DNA of 64,000 nucleotides from Lepiota brunneoincarnata (Eukaryota; Basidiomycota; Agaricomycetes; Agaricales; Agaricaceae), in NCBI GenBank assembly GCA_023014365.1, contig JAEBUN010000003.1:1364001-1428000 (forward strand), read 5' to 3'. Shown here in pieces: positions 11,049 to 23,700 of the stretch (position 1 is its first letter; each line of letters opens with the position of its first letter). Position numbers and translations under genes: made by a program. Under the pieces are notes generated by a model, which was given only the letters and a program-made list of their open reading frames with translations, ran no database searches and was not told where the DNA came from.

Positions 11049-14000
11049 TCAAGCACGGACGTTCTTTCTAGCCTGTGCTGCTTCATCGCAATTTATACCA
11101 TCATGAGAAAAAGACCCACAATGTAGACAATTCCAGGAACGGCAGACAGGACAGCGAAGAGTATCCCCGGGGTCGCCTTGCCTGTATACGGCCTCGCAGC
11201 GAAAAGCAGGGCAGAAAAAGTATTCATCCGGGTTGGAGAGGACAAGCGACGTGAATGTGGCCGCGAGATACTTCGGCTCCTCGGCCAGAGGTAAGAGGTC
11301 CCGAACCACGGTGTATGCGATGGGCTGACCGCAAGTCACCAAATCGCTCCTGTCCTCGGCGGGTACTCGGCCTATACATTTGACCGGGGCGGAAGAACCA
11401 TGGGCTGCGGAAATCAAGGCGTGCTGTAGACACGCCATACAATAGACATGTCCACAAGACAGCTCGACGGCAGGGGTAGAGCTGCCACCTCCTGGTTGTA
11501 ATTCGCAGATGGAACAGAGGGGACCTGAACAGTTGGGTTCGTCATGGTTCTGGCTCGGAGGAGTGTAATCCAGAATAGGACGAATCTTCTGCATCAGAGC
11601 CGCGTCGCTCCCTCTGACAATCAGGATGGAGCGAAGGATATCCACGAAGAGCTTATTGGTGCCAACATCACCTTGCAGCTTGGACAATCCACCATTGACT
11701 AGCTCCTGTAATGTGTTTCGATGGATCGTGTGCTCCTGGCACGACTCTCGAACCTTTTGCAGGAGCTTCTTAATGGTAGACACCCCTCTTCCTAGGTCGA
11801 GGCCGGATCCTAAGACATGAATCTCACGAGTCTGAATGTCGGGGAAGATGTAGAATTGGTTTTTGGAGTTGAGATTTTCTATGACCTTGGCACTGCTGGT
11901 GGAGTAAAAGTAGTCGTCCCATTCGGGTCGGCTATCGGTGGTGACGACAGTACCCCTGCAAATGTTTTGGAGAGAAAGATTTGCGGCGGCGAAAGCTTCT
12001 CTCTCTTCGAGAATTGCATAGACATAAACCACAGCGAAATCTCCATGGTCGGAGAACTCTACGTGGACACGGCCCTCGCACTGGACATGTAGCGCTTTCA
12101 CTTCGGATGCTACCACCTTGAAGGCGACGTTTGGCAATATATAACGGGCGAACCACACCCTCTCAACGACGAGCTCCTGTTTTCCAAGAAATTGCTGTTT
12201 CTTTCCATTCATCTTCAAGGCACCTTGTATCGTCTCCTGGGAAGAGAAGCGGGCGAAAGCTATCGCATTGATCTTTGTCACGTCCTCTGGAACCTCCACA
12301 AATTCCTTCACGCTGTCCAGTTCACGTAAAATATCTTGCGGCTTGTCCGTGTATGTGAGCTCGCTCACATTAATGACCGTAGCCTCTGTGATCGCTTCCG
12401 CGAGGTTTTCCCTCGTTGCACTGGGCGGTAACTTCTCGAGCTTAACTGCGAATAATTCTTTCTGCCTTTTATCGGGCCGCAGGAACGTAGCTGTTATCTT
12501 CCTTTCCTGGAAGGTAATCCCCTGGAGTTTCTCCGCCATCATTTTGGCTTTTGTGATAGTTGGATAGTGCACCCAGGCGGCGCGAGCGGGTTGTGGCCAC
12601 CTGAATTTGATCCAGGTGCTAACGGGAGCAGCCTCCTCTATGGCCAAGGCATCGGCTAGAGGCAGTCTGAGACTTCTCGCTGCGCGAGCCGCGTCCCTCA
12701 TCTCCTTGAATTCAACACGAACAGATATCATTGATGAAGGAGCCCCTCCCCCCCCTCCCCCTCCTCCCCCCTCCCCTGCTTCGTCAGCCAACTCGGGTTC
12801 GTCGCGGGCGGTGATTATAATGTCTTCAACTGCACCATACTTGTTGACGACATCATGCACACGAGCCTCAGTGATACCGGGAGAGGCTTCTAGGAGTAAT
12901 ACATGGGAGTCAGTTGCGGTTGTAACCTTCTCCGGTAAGCAGTCGCGATCGAAGATAACGGCACATCCGAAGATAGACTTTTCAACAAGTGGGTGGCCGT
13001 AGTCGTTCTAGAGACAACCCGTCAGGTGGAGAATATTGTGGAAAATCCGGACTCACGGCCTCGGCGTCGCTATCGACATCAGTTTGCAATAAGTCTTCCT
13101 GTGTATCTTTCTCCGATGCCTCTCCTTCAGGTTCCTCTTCGGGTACTGCTTGTAGCACTTCCTCCTTAATGCTAGTCTGAAGCAGCTTTCAGCGCATCTG
13201 ATGAGGAGATCGAAGCAATGAATTACCTCAGTACTTGATTCGTCGGGATCTATATGCAAGAACAGGCATTCATCCCCAAGCGGACAAAATCCTTGTCCAT
13301 AACGCAGACAAGGTTTATCGATTCTGGTTCCTTCCCCTGGCCATTCAGGAGGTCTGCTTTCCCACTGGTCATCCAAGTTGCTCTCAAGAACGCAATGTTG
13401 ATCATTGGTATCATCTGGCACTATCTCTTCAACGGTGTCCCGAGTACATTCATCAATCTTATCTTCCCGAAGAGCACGTTCCTGGTCTTTCCTATCCAAA
13501 TCTTCTTCAGTTCCACTCCTATCAAAGTCATCTCGAACAGCGTGGTCTGGTTCTTCCTCCTGCTCTTCATTATGAAGAAGTTCACTTCCTCCCGCGGCTG
13601 CATCATGGGAAAGAGGGCAAGTGTCACCATTGGAGCAAAGACCAGCAAGATAGAACTGGCAAGAACCGTTACTGGCGGGATCTACTGACCGATTTCTGGC
13701 GCCTCGTTGAGTACCCCGTTGCTGCCCGTTACGAGAACGAGATCTATTATCGTCACCGCCACCAACTTGGGATTCCCCTTGCACCTGACTTTCTGCGACA
13801 TCTCTCCCCCATTGCTCAACGCTCTTAGGATCGAGGGTACCCCTGCTAGACCCAGCCCCGGCTCTTGCAGGGCGCCCGCGTGATCGGGAATGGTCTCGTG
13901 AACCGCGACTGTCAGTACCACTGCTGACACCGTGGCTGTAATGGCAGTCTGATCCGCGAGAACACCGGCCGTCCCGCTGGAAGTTGCGACATATTTTGGA

Positions 14001-16019
14001 TGGTCGTGAAGACGGCTGGTTCCAGCCATCACTATTGTTGTTGGCGTAGTTCCGGTCGTTATTAGCTTTCGTGCCATTGTTCGAGCCCCTCGCATTACCA
14101 CTCGTCTGCCCCAAACCATTATTATTTTTATCGTCATTGGCCTGGCCCCCAGCAAAAGCGCCATCATTTGGCTGCTCCCAGGCAGATGCATCGTTGCTGG
14201 GGCCCCACCCGTTGTTACAGGAATCCTGCCACCAATCATTGGCTCCTGGCGGGCCCTCTACCTTATTGTCATTCTCAGGCTCGGGCTCAGGCTCGGGTTT
14301 GGGTTCGGGTTCATTAACCCTCACCCCTGTTTCAGATCCGCCTTCGTGGCTAAACGGACAAGCCTCCCCATTCCTACAGTTCCCCTTTGGCCAGTACTGA
14401 CAGACGCGCTTGGGGGGACCAGGTTTCTGCTCTACCTGATTGCACTTTGCGCAATTCGTCTCAGAGCAGAACCCCCTGATTATGAGGTTTGGGCAGTCCT
14501 TGCTGTGGTAAAATGAACATTGATCGCCGTTCCTGCAAGTCCCTTTTCTAAAGAAGCTGCATGGCGTAGGACGAGAGACCAGTGAGGAGGGCGGAGTAGG
14601 AGAGTGGGCATTATGCCCTGTGGGATCCAGCAAGGGAGCTGTAGAAGATGTGGGGACCAGTCCCCCGCTTGCTGCAATGGTGTTGGGTTGAGGATCTTTG
14701 AATAAGAGGGTATATTCCCTGACTGCCAAACAGTGACGGAAAGAACAGTCATTTCCGGAGGGACACACGTTCTGTGCGTATTGCTTGCAAAAGGCAACGC
14801 TGGCGTCGCATGTGGGATCGGCGTAGTGGCTCCAGTGGAGTGTGACAGATGGGGAAGTTATGACTGTTGAATCAGCCGGGGAGTCGTTGCGAATACTTCT
14901 TTTGTCGAGCGTGATTTGGAGAGGTTGTTGATCTTTAAAGAGTTGCCCGAACTCTTGTACGGTAAGGCAGTGGCGAAACTTGCAGGCGTCGACATTAGAA
15001 CATTTGTTTTGGGCAAATGCCTTGCAGAAAGGCAATTGGCGGTCCGAGTTTGGGTCTGCGAATTGGCTCCAATGTAAGGACAGCAGAGAAACTTGTGGCG
15101 CGCGGGAGGGAGTGGGCTGTTGCCCGGCGACGCTGCTGGAGGTGTGTGGGGCCGAGGACACCCTTGGATCTGGGGGGTTGTTGGATTCCAGAGGTTGTTG
15201 CCATCGATTATTGGTATTAACATCCCCAGATTCTTCCTCCTCCCCTGCTACAATATCTTCCTCTCTTCCTTCCTCAACCTCTTTCCCGGACTCTTCCAAT
15301 CTGCCGCCCTCCCCCAATCCGCTGTCGACACCAAAAGCAGAGTCATCGGATGAGGTAAATCCCGAACGATGCTCCGCATCGGGCTGCAGTGGCTCATCGG
15401 CGTCGGGATCGTCCTGACCGTGACCGTCATTTGGGGAGTCGTTCGGGTAGTGGCCTTCATTGTGGGCTTGGTCTTCTGGGTTGGCAGGGGGATGCTCGAA
15501 GGGACTGGGGCTGGAGTCCTCGTGTCTCATGGGTGGCGACTTTGGAAGTGGTGGGTCGTCAGAGTTACACATTTCTCCGAGGGTGATAGTCATGTTCGTT
15601 CGTAAAATGTTGGCTTCCTCTGTGTTGATAACGATGCCTGGGGGTGTCGCGGTGCTGCCATTGATGTTGGTAGGCTGGTCGCCTTCGCCTTTTCCACCCT
15701 GGTCGTTGTTCTTTGGGGTCTTCCTATGGGCAGGAGTGCGCTGACTGCCCTTCCTGCCGTTTCCGGGCTTCGGATTCCTGCGAGGTTGGAAAGGATTAGG
15801 CGTCTGGGGGGCGCTGGCTGATCGAAATCACATTTATTATGACTGGATGACTATGAAGGAAGCAAATTTACCGGCAGGAGAAGGGGAAGTTGAGGCTATC
15901 GCTTTCAACGAGTGTGAGAATCGACATTCGTCTTGGTTCTTGCATATTCCAAAGTAAACCCGGAAGATGCAGACGGAGTCGATGAAGACATCTTGGGCTG
16001 CATCGCTGTCACTAGCCAT
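11049..16019 (-). CDS. CCCH zinc-finger / RING1-IBR protein lacking RING2
   Basis: Four exons (16019-15872, 15817-13227, 13176-13057, 13007-11049) sum to 4818 nt, giving 1605 residues. The N-terminal two thirds carry eight canonical CCCH fingers (CX7-8CX5CX3H). The first is in exon 1 (CIFRVYFGICKNQDECRFSH); later ones include CKAFAQNKCSNVDACKFRH, CQYWPKGNCRNGEACPFSH and CLRYGQGFCPLGDECLFLH. There is also one degenerate copy. Between fingers are acidic and Asn/Gly-rich linkers. Exon 4 contains RRM-like segments, a poly-Gly run, and at the C-terminus a RING1 (CSIC...CGHVYCMACL, from about residue 1451) and an IBR-like C6HC (about 1552-1593, CPVCRSWNCLHC...H...C). The protein stops 12 residues after the IBR, so the catalytic RING2 of RBR ligases is absent. 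The order resembles RBR domains at the end of plant DEAH11/12 helicases. Likely RNA-binding; ligase activity is doubtful. Confidence 0.88.
12747..12776. repeat. C-rich tract encoding poly-Gly
   Basis: C-rich tract on the plus strand (G-rich in the coding strand) encoding nine consecutive Gly residues in the CCCH/RBR protein. It is in frame, so its length can vary in multiples of three. Confidence 0.8.
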
Positions 16020-16054
16020 TGAGTGTGGACGATGGTCCAGTGTATGTACAAGTA

Positions 16055-17118
16055 TTATAGACGTGATATAAATACAGAATGACTCCAAACAGTCTCGTAA
16101 TCAATTCCCTCCTGGGAGAATCGTTTGACCATAGACTTGTAATTTGCAGGCGTCTGAATATCAAACATCTCTTCCCAAACAGAGAGCAGTTCATACTTCC
16201 CTCTCCCCGTGAGGAAGGTCTGCGGGAGAGCCTAGTTAACTCGGCGGCAGAATAACGAACTCGAGGACGAACCTTGAATAGGTAAATCTCTTGCTGGTCC
16301 GACAATATATTATGTATCTTCCAAAGCTCTAGGCCCGCCCAAGTACCACGGCGTTCTTTCCACAGCGTAAATTCCAAATCCTCCTCATTTATCTCGTTGT
16401 TTTCCATTCCTGCATACACATCAAGTATGATAGCGTGTTCCATAACCCAAAAATCACCGGCAAGGATGGAAGCAGGGTTTGAATAGAGCAAAGTGGGATC
16501 GATCGCGCGCACGGAAGCACGCCAACAACACTCTGAGGAGTGATCCGATAACAGGGACTCGGGAGGAGATCGACGAATGATAATTTCCGTTGGTCGAAAG
16601 CCGTATCTCCACCGCACGCGGCATTCTCCAAAAAAGAACGGAATGCAAGTTGTGCGTAGGAGGATGTAAATTGCCCAGAACAAGAGGAGGCCTTGAGTGA
16701 TGCCCATCGTTAGACGCAGCGACTCGGGCACGTTGGGTGAGAGGCTTCGGGACAGAACGATCGTGGAGAGGGTTGCTACAGTAGCAAGGATGACAAGGTT
16801 GTAGGCGAGACTTTGGGCAAAGATGAGCCTGTGATGTGGAATTAGTTGAGTTGGGGGCAGTAGCCATGCAACATACTTTTTTCTCGACACGGGAGATCTG
16901 TCCAGGCGGATGATGAACCCAGAACGGAGGTTATCGTCATGTTTAGTAAAGAGGTAAGCAAGAGCGCTGTGGCGGGAGAGAATTCTTGTCGTATACTTCA
17001 TAATGGGGGAAGACCAGCTGCCTGAAGGACCATCTTGAACTTGTCCCAACGTTACTTGTACTACACAGAACAATGAGCTACATACATAACACAATAGCAG
17101 AACCCGTGACATCGTCAC
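16055..17118 (-). CDS. Multi-span membrane protein, hypothetical
   Basis: Exons about 17118 or 17001-16877, 16828-16273 and 16219-16055. Splicing the last intron (53 nt, gttcgt...cgcag) gives a C-terminus ending SHSVFISRL, with the stop 35 nt before the next minus-strand ATG. Two clear hydrophobic segments follow the second exon start (NLVILATVATLSTIVL and MGITQGLLLFWAIYILL), and the remainder is soluble. The start is uncertain. ATG 17118 adds a hydrophobic N-terminal stretch (VLLLCYVCSSLFCVV) but leaves only 45 bp to the divergent AP-1 gene. ATG 17001 (MKYTTRILSRH) gives 281 residues and a more normal spacing. I recognise no named family. Confidence 0.72.
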
Positions 17119-17163
17119 ACATCCTTCCCGACAATCCAGCAGTCATTCTACTCGCCCCGACAG

Positions 17164-20100
17164 ATGCCGTTCCACAATCTCAAGGGTACGCGCATCTCAT
17201 ACGTCCTTTGGGCTGTAGAGAACTCATGTATATCTGCTCTAGCTCTCATAAAGGGCATCCGAGCATCCAAGGTTGCTACTTACCCTGCCTCGCCGCTTGA
17301 TCGTCTCATCTGATATCCCGTTATGTTATCCCTAGACGGTGGCAGATGAGCGCGCACTCATCCAGCAGGAATCTGCTGCTATTCGTGCCTCATTCAGGGA
17401 AGAGGACTCTTACCAGCGACATAACAATATCGCGAAGCTCCTCTATATCCATATGCTAGGGTCCCCTGCCCACTTCGGTCAGATAGAATGTCTCAAACTC
17501 GTTGCAAGTCCACGATTCTCCGACAAGCGACTGGGTTATTTGGGTATCATGTTACTGCTGGATGAGAACCAGGAAGTCCTTACTCTCGTTACCAACTCGC
17601 TCAAAAAGTAACATCTTATCTCTTTTCGTTGTCCGGTCTAATCTGATGGGCCCACACCCCAGTGACATGAACCATTCCAACATGTATGCAGTTGGTCTGG
17701 CTCTATGCACTTTCGCCAACATCGCGTCCGAAGAAATGTCGCGCGATCTTGCCAACGAGATAGAAAAGTTACTAGGCTCGAGTAATACATACATCCGCAA
17801 GAAGGTCCACTCCCCCTCCTCATTTGATGGCCAATTATTTCTTACAAGTATTATGCAGGCATCACTTTGTGCTCTGCGAGTGATAAAAAAAGTCCCCGAC
17901 CTTGTTGACCACTACCTGAGCAAAGCGAAAAACTTGTTGACGGACCGCAACCACGGTGTTCTGCTATCGGCGATAACCTTGGTGACAGAGATGGTGCAAA
18001 TAAATCCTAGTTATCTGGATGAGTTTAGAAATGTACGTCGCTACCCTGTCATCCCCCCCGTGTCGGCTGATAGTATTTGCTTTAGGCTGTCCCCCTACTC
18101 GTCCGGAACCTCAAGTCACTAGTGACGACTGGCTATAGCCCAGAACATGACGTTTCTGGAATCACGGATCCTTTCTTGCAGGTCAAGATCCTGCGTTTGC
18201 TGCGTTTGCTGGGAAGAGGGGACGTACAAGCGAGCGAGGCCATGAATGATATCCTGGCACAGGTACGCCGTCTCACTTCCGCTGAGAATCATCCACCCTG
18301 AATATTTCAGGTTGCAACTAATACCGATTCAACTAAAAACGTTGGAAACGCAATTCTCTACGAGACGGTCCTTACAGTTTTGGAAATCGAGGCCGACACT
18401 GGTCTACGAGTCATGGCGATCAACATCCTTGGCAAGTTCCTGAGCAACCGCGATAATAATATTCGGTATGCGCGCGGCAGCAACATTGATCGTGACCGCT
18501 GAGGATTTCTTTTCAGATATGTTGCCCTCAACACCCTCAACAAGGTTGTGTCGATGGACACAAATGCCGTGCAGCGTCATCGAAACATCATTCTGGATTG
18601 TCTACGGGACGGAGACATCTCAATCCGTCGTCGTGCTCTTGAACTGTCCTATGCCCTTATTGATGAGCAGAATGTTCGGTACCTGATTCGAGAGCTTTTG
18701 GCATTCCTGGAGGTTGCGGACGACGAGTTTAAACTTGGCATGACAACACAGATATGCCTGGCTGCGGAGAGGTTTGCGCCTAACAAACGTTGGCATATTG
18801 ATACAGTTTTGAGAGTTCTTAAGTTGGTGAGTGAGTTTTGATCTAGAAAAAGGGTACCTTGCATATTTGCCTTCTAGGCTGGCAACTTTGTGCGAGAAGA
18901 GGTTTTGTCAGCTTTTATCCGCTTGGTTGCGCATACACCCGAACTCCAAGCATACACCGCGTCAAAGTTATACCTCGCCCTAAAGGCAGATATCTCACAA
19001 GAGTCCCTTTCACTGGCAGCGACCTGGGTCATTGGTGAGTACAGCGAGGTCTTGCTCGAGAATGGTATCATCTCAGGCGAAGAACAGCCTATTAGGGTAA
19101 GTCAATAGCATAACAAGCGGAGGCGCAATAGCTAATTTAATGCTCAGGCAACTGATAAGGATATTATCGATCTCCTTGTCTCAACACTCGACTCACCTTA
19201 CGCCAATTATCTCACTCGCCAGTTTGTCCTCACGGCCATCACCAAGATTTCTGCACGAAACACAACGTCCACCGCTGAACAGGATCGCATTGCGGAGATT
19301 TTGGCGAGATATACGTCTGTTCTAGAGCTAGAGCTGCAACAGCGAGCGGTTGAATTTGCGAGCTTGTTTGCTCTTGGGGATTTGAGAGAGGGTATTTTGG
19401 AGCGTATGCCGCCTCCAGAATTGAAAGCTACTGTTATGGGTATCGGTGAGTATATCATTGGACTGCTTGGGAAGGACTACAACCTCATATGTTTCAATAG
19501 TCAGTGAAAACAAACCTGTGGGCTCGACGGCGCAGGAACTTGATCTATTGGGCGAAGAGGTTTCCGGGGGCGGTTCAACAACCAATGGCCAACCACCACC
19601 GACTCAAACCAACCATGACATCCTCGCCGAAATTTTCGGCTCTTCAGCACCTTTGGCCTCCGACACGACCCCCTCCCAATCCTCTCAACCCCAGCTGCAA
19701 CAACGCACAACGGTAGACGACATCCTTGGGCTCTTCGGCTCAACCCACACATCCTCACCAGCACCTGCCGGATCTGCCGCTCCCCCCGCAGCACGCAACT
19801 CCATGTCCCCGTTGTTTTCGAATGCATCACCATCCTCATATACCCCTTCACCTGCTCAATCACTGATTACAGCTGGATCCGGGCCCGTGCCTACAGGGGA
19901 GGCAGCTTCAGCCCTGGCCTCCGCCCCGCGGTTGACGCCATATACAGCGTATGATAAGAACAATTTGAAGATCACGTTGACGCCCCAAACGTCACCCACA
20001 CGACCTGGCGTTGTGATGATTTTGGCCAAGTTCCAAGCGCAAGGGGTATCGCCTGCGACAGGGATCAATTTCCAAGCTGCCGTGCCAAAGGTTTGTACGA

Positions 20101-20420
20101 TGCGGTTTGACCCCCGAGTACTCTTTTACTGAGGCATGGGTGTACCCCCATTTGCAGTCACAACAGTTGCAGATGCTCCCGATGTCGAACACGAGTGTTA
20201 ACCCTGGGGCGACAGAGACCCAACAAATGCGTGTTGTCGCGCCAATTGGCGTAAGCGTATTTCGCAACTTGGTGGTTTTCTGTCTTGATGATTTTTTTTT
20301 GTTGTTTAGAGCCCTATACGTCTGCGGCTACGCATCACATACGCCATTGGTGGTCAAAATTTCCAAGACCAAGTAGATTTCGCAGGGTTCCCTCCGGGTT
20401 TAACAGGAGGGAGTTCATGA
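17164..20420 (+). CDS. APL4: AP-1 complex subunit gamma (gamma-adaptin)
   Basis: Large subunit of the AP-1 clathrin adaptor, which sorts cargo between trans-Golgi and endosomes. The N-terminus [17 protein letters not shown] is assembled from two small exons (17164-17185, 17243-17271) and continues from 17336 with [20 protein letters not shown], a hallmark of gamma-adaptins. The armadillo/HEAT trunk follows through many exons (for example [59 protein letters not shown]). A Ser/Pro/Gln-rich hinge contains LDLLGE and DILGLFG, clathrin- or accessory-binding-like motifs. The gamma-ear domain ends near [12 protein letters not shown] with the stop at 20418-20420. About a dozen introns, all short. 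Confidence 0.94.
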
Positions 20421-20753
20421 TTGGTTTTTAATTTGTTTTTCAGCTGCAGGTTGGTTGATATTTTGTTCCCAGTTATACATACATACGTACCCGTGCTTTG
20501 GCTGTTGCTAGTAATTCCTTTTTTTTTGTACTTGTCATACGAGTTGCTCTCAGACAATCGGGCTACCTCAGTAGAGATTAGCTATTTGTCGCGGGAGTCG
20601 GACAGGCTCCTGTCGCCTGACTGCAGGACACTCAACAAGCCGCCGAGAGCAAGTCATCAGACCTAAGGTATATATATCATTATGTTTGAATAACAAAAGA
20701 AAAGTACATAAAGGTGGGCACCGGATGAAAGAGACACCCACTATAACAACAAA
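20421..20753. other. Convergent 3' regions
   Basis: Between the stop codons of the convergent AP-1 gamma and SF3B1 genes. AT-rich with T-runs; it holds both 3' UTRs. No gene seen. Confidence 0.7.
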
Positions 20754-23700
20754 TCAGATGAAGACCTGCAATACATGTCGGTCATAAACATTCTGTCCCT
20801 CACTTAACTCCCCAAGATCGGGATAGAAAGGTACAAGTGCATCTTCTGCGCCGAGATACAGAGCATTATAGATGCGCCAATACACTTCACGGACTTTTCG
20901 AGCCGGATGGAAAAGTCCTTGAAGTGTGTAACTGAGTAAGATACCGGGACCCAGTGTCACCCGCATAGCTTCTATAGCATCCATAACAGCACCAATAACA
21001 TGCGGCGATGTCTCGAAACAATTCGGCCATACAAGGTTCATTAGGTGGAGCATGGAGTCTTCGCATCCAAGACCTGCCACTCCGAGGGCAAGGTGCTTGA
21101 CAATTGTACTTGCTGTCTGTCGGTGTACAAGGTCACGGTCTGTCAGTGCATCCTCAAGCATAGTGACAACGGAGTCGCAGTAATAGGCGGATTGTGGTCC
21201 CACGTATTCGAAGACGAAGGAGAGAGCCTTGAGACAGCCGGTGCGGACGTTGAGCTCAGCTGTGCGGTATTCGTTGAGGATGGCCGGGATGCAAGTGAAA
21301 GCTAAAAAAGGGTTGGGAAGAGGTATTATCAGTAGCTGAATGGGGTGAAGGATAATGGTACTCACGTCCACAGGTTTCTGCGACGATGGCGATGGCGACT
21401 GTACTACAGACGCGCGACTGACGTTCTTGCACGCGCAAGTTTGTCAGCAGGACAGAGAGGACATCTTGAGGGCCTAAGCTTTTCGCAATATAACCAAACG
21501 AGTTAACAGCGGCACGACGAATGCCCTTCTTGTGAGCTTTAAGGAGGTCGAGCAGCTCGAAGCAGATACGCATCCACTCTCGGGCGGGCACGTATTCTGC
21601 CCCACGATCGGCGATACGACCAATCAAGTTAATTGACGCTTCTTGCACTTTTTCGTGCCTGTTCCGCAGGATAGGCGTCATACGAGGAACTATAGGATCC
21701 TGGTCAATGATAGTGCTGTGCCAAAATAAGAACTGATACTCACGAAGGTCTTTCACGGGAGGATTCATCTGTGTCATACCGACAACATTGGCGATGGCCC
21801 CCACAGCGGCTATGATACTGCCCAACGTATCGGGATACTCTTCACCCAATTGTTCGAATAACACCAATCCCAGTTTGCTGAGCAGCTGATCTTCACCACA
21901 CTGCTTGATGACGACGGCGAGACGACTGGTCAGATCGGCAGCTTGTTGGCGAACCTTGGCGCTTTTGTTATTCAGGCGCCAAAGGATGGTAGAAACAATC
22001 TGGGTAAGGTAGGGTTTAACACGGATGCCTAGAGCGTTGACGACGGTACCGAAGCCGTCTAGCATAACCTGATCCTCCGTTGTTTGTTCCTGAAACGAGT
22101 ATATGATACCGTCGACGAGGCGAACCTCCAATCGCTCATCGATATCGGAGGCACCGAGCGTGGCGACAACCTTGGTGATGGTCTCCATTACCATCTTTCG
22201 ATAAGGCTCCGACTCATCCTTGAGCTCGTTCACTACTCGTCCGACTATCTCTGCCACACCTGCTTTTTGTGCCAGCTCAACCGTGGTTTCGACGACTTGA
22301 CGATAGTTGCGACGGTCAAGAGCCATGCGACGGACCCAAAAGGCTTTGAAGAAGTCGGGGAGGATATCTTGTTTGATATATTGGGGAGTAACACCTTCTG
22401 TCGCCGCGCATTGCTTGACAACCTTGAGTACAATCTTCTTCATTTCCTCGTCCGAAGTCTGGAATTCTCGGATAAGAATGACGGTGACTTCTTTCGTATA
22501 GTAGGATGCATATTCAGGGTCCATGAGAGGTATGATGAAGCCAATAGCCTTCAGGAAGGCAGCCAAACCTTTGCCACGGTGGAGACGGATACCAAGCCAT
22601 AGCGGCTTCAACACATTATCAAAAGATTCAATACCGTAGGGGGCGGCAGCCTCGGCGAGTGCAGCCAAGCCTAGGGCGGTCATCGTTCTGACTTTTTGTT
22701 GCTCATCCGTCAAACCATGAGCGATACAATCGACGAGATTACGAAGGTGAGGTAGGACCGCACAGCCCATCATGATCGCAATCTGCTGGACGATGCGAAT
22801 ACCGGTGTGTCGAGCCTGCCATGACTTCTTGGACCGGCAGACGGCTTTAAGGAATGGCAGGAGGGATGGGATACCCAAAGCGGATGCGACAACAGAGAAG
22901 GCTCGCGCTGTCGTGTTGCGGACGTACTCGTCGGCATGATCAATATCAGGACGCATCGTGGAGATCATATGTGCGAGACCCGCCGCCTTTGACAGGTTGG
23001 AGATAATCTCGCGACCTTCGACACGGGCGTAGTAATCTTCGTCAATGAGGAGGGGCTCGATAACAACTAGAATCTTGTGCACATAGGGACGAACAAGGTC
23101 ATCCAGCTTGTAAAGCACACGATCGATGACTTTGACCAGAAGGTGCCGCTCCTGATCTTCAAGAGTGCGTTCCATAAGCAATGGCAAGATCTTGTCAAAC
23201 AATGGGCCGGCACCAAACTCGCGAGCTTTGTCGGTGATCTGGCGAAGGGCGGTTTTACGGACAGGTGGCGTGCCGTTCTTGATCTTGAGGAGCAATCGCA
23301 TGATCTTCCTCTCCTTCATCTCTTCAACCGATAGCTCCGTCTCGTCTTCCTCCTTCAAAATCTTGGAAAAGTATTGAGCATCCTCTGGCTTGAAGAAAGC
23401 CAGATTGCCAACACCAGGGATTTCTGTGGGTAACTCTGGTGCCAGGCCTGCAGCAGCAGCAGCAGCAGCAGCATCTGAGCTCTCCTGGATCTGGAATCCA
23501 CCAACTTCAGTAATAGCAGGTGGCATAAACTTTCGTGGGTTGAGGGCAGGGGCATAGCCGGGTGGAGGGGTGACGATAGTATATCCCGAGGTGGGAAGGA
23601 TAGCATCGAGTTCCTCGTCGGTCAAGTATCGGTTGTGTTTGTCGTCATGATTGATACCGGGGGTATTCATTATGATGGGGGTCATTGGGACCTCCTGAAC

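Noticed and set aside
16012..16054. Apparent overlap of the membrane-protein frame with the CCCH gene start
   Set aside because: The last part of the long frame is intron plus shifted sequence; splicing at 16272-16220 ends the protein at 16055, before the next ATG.
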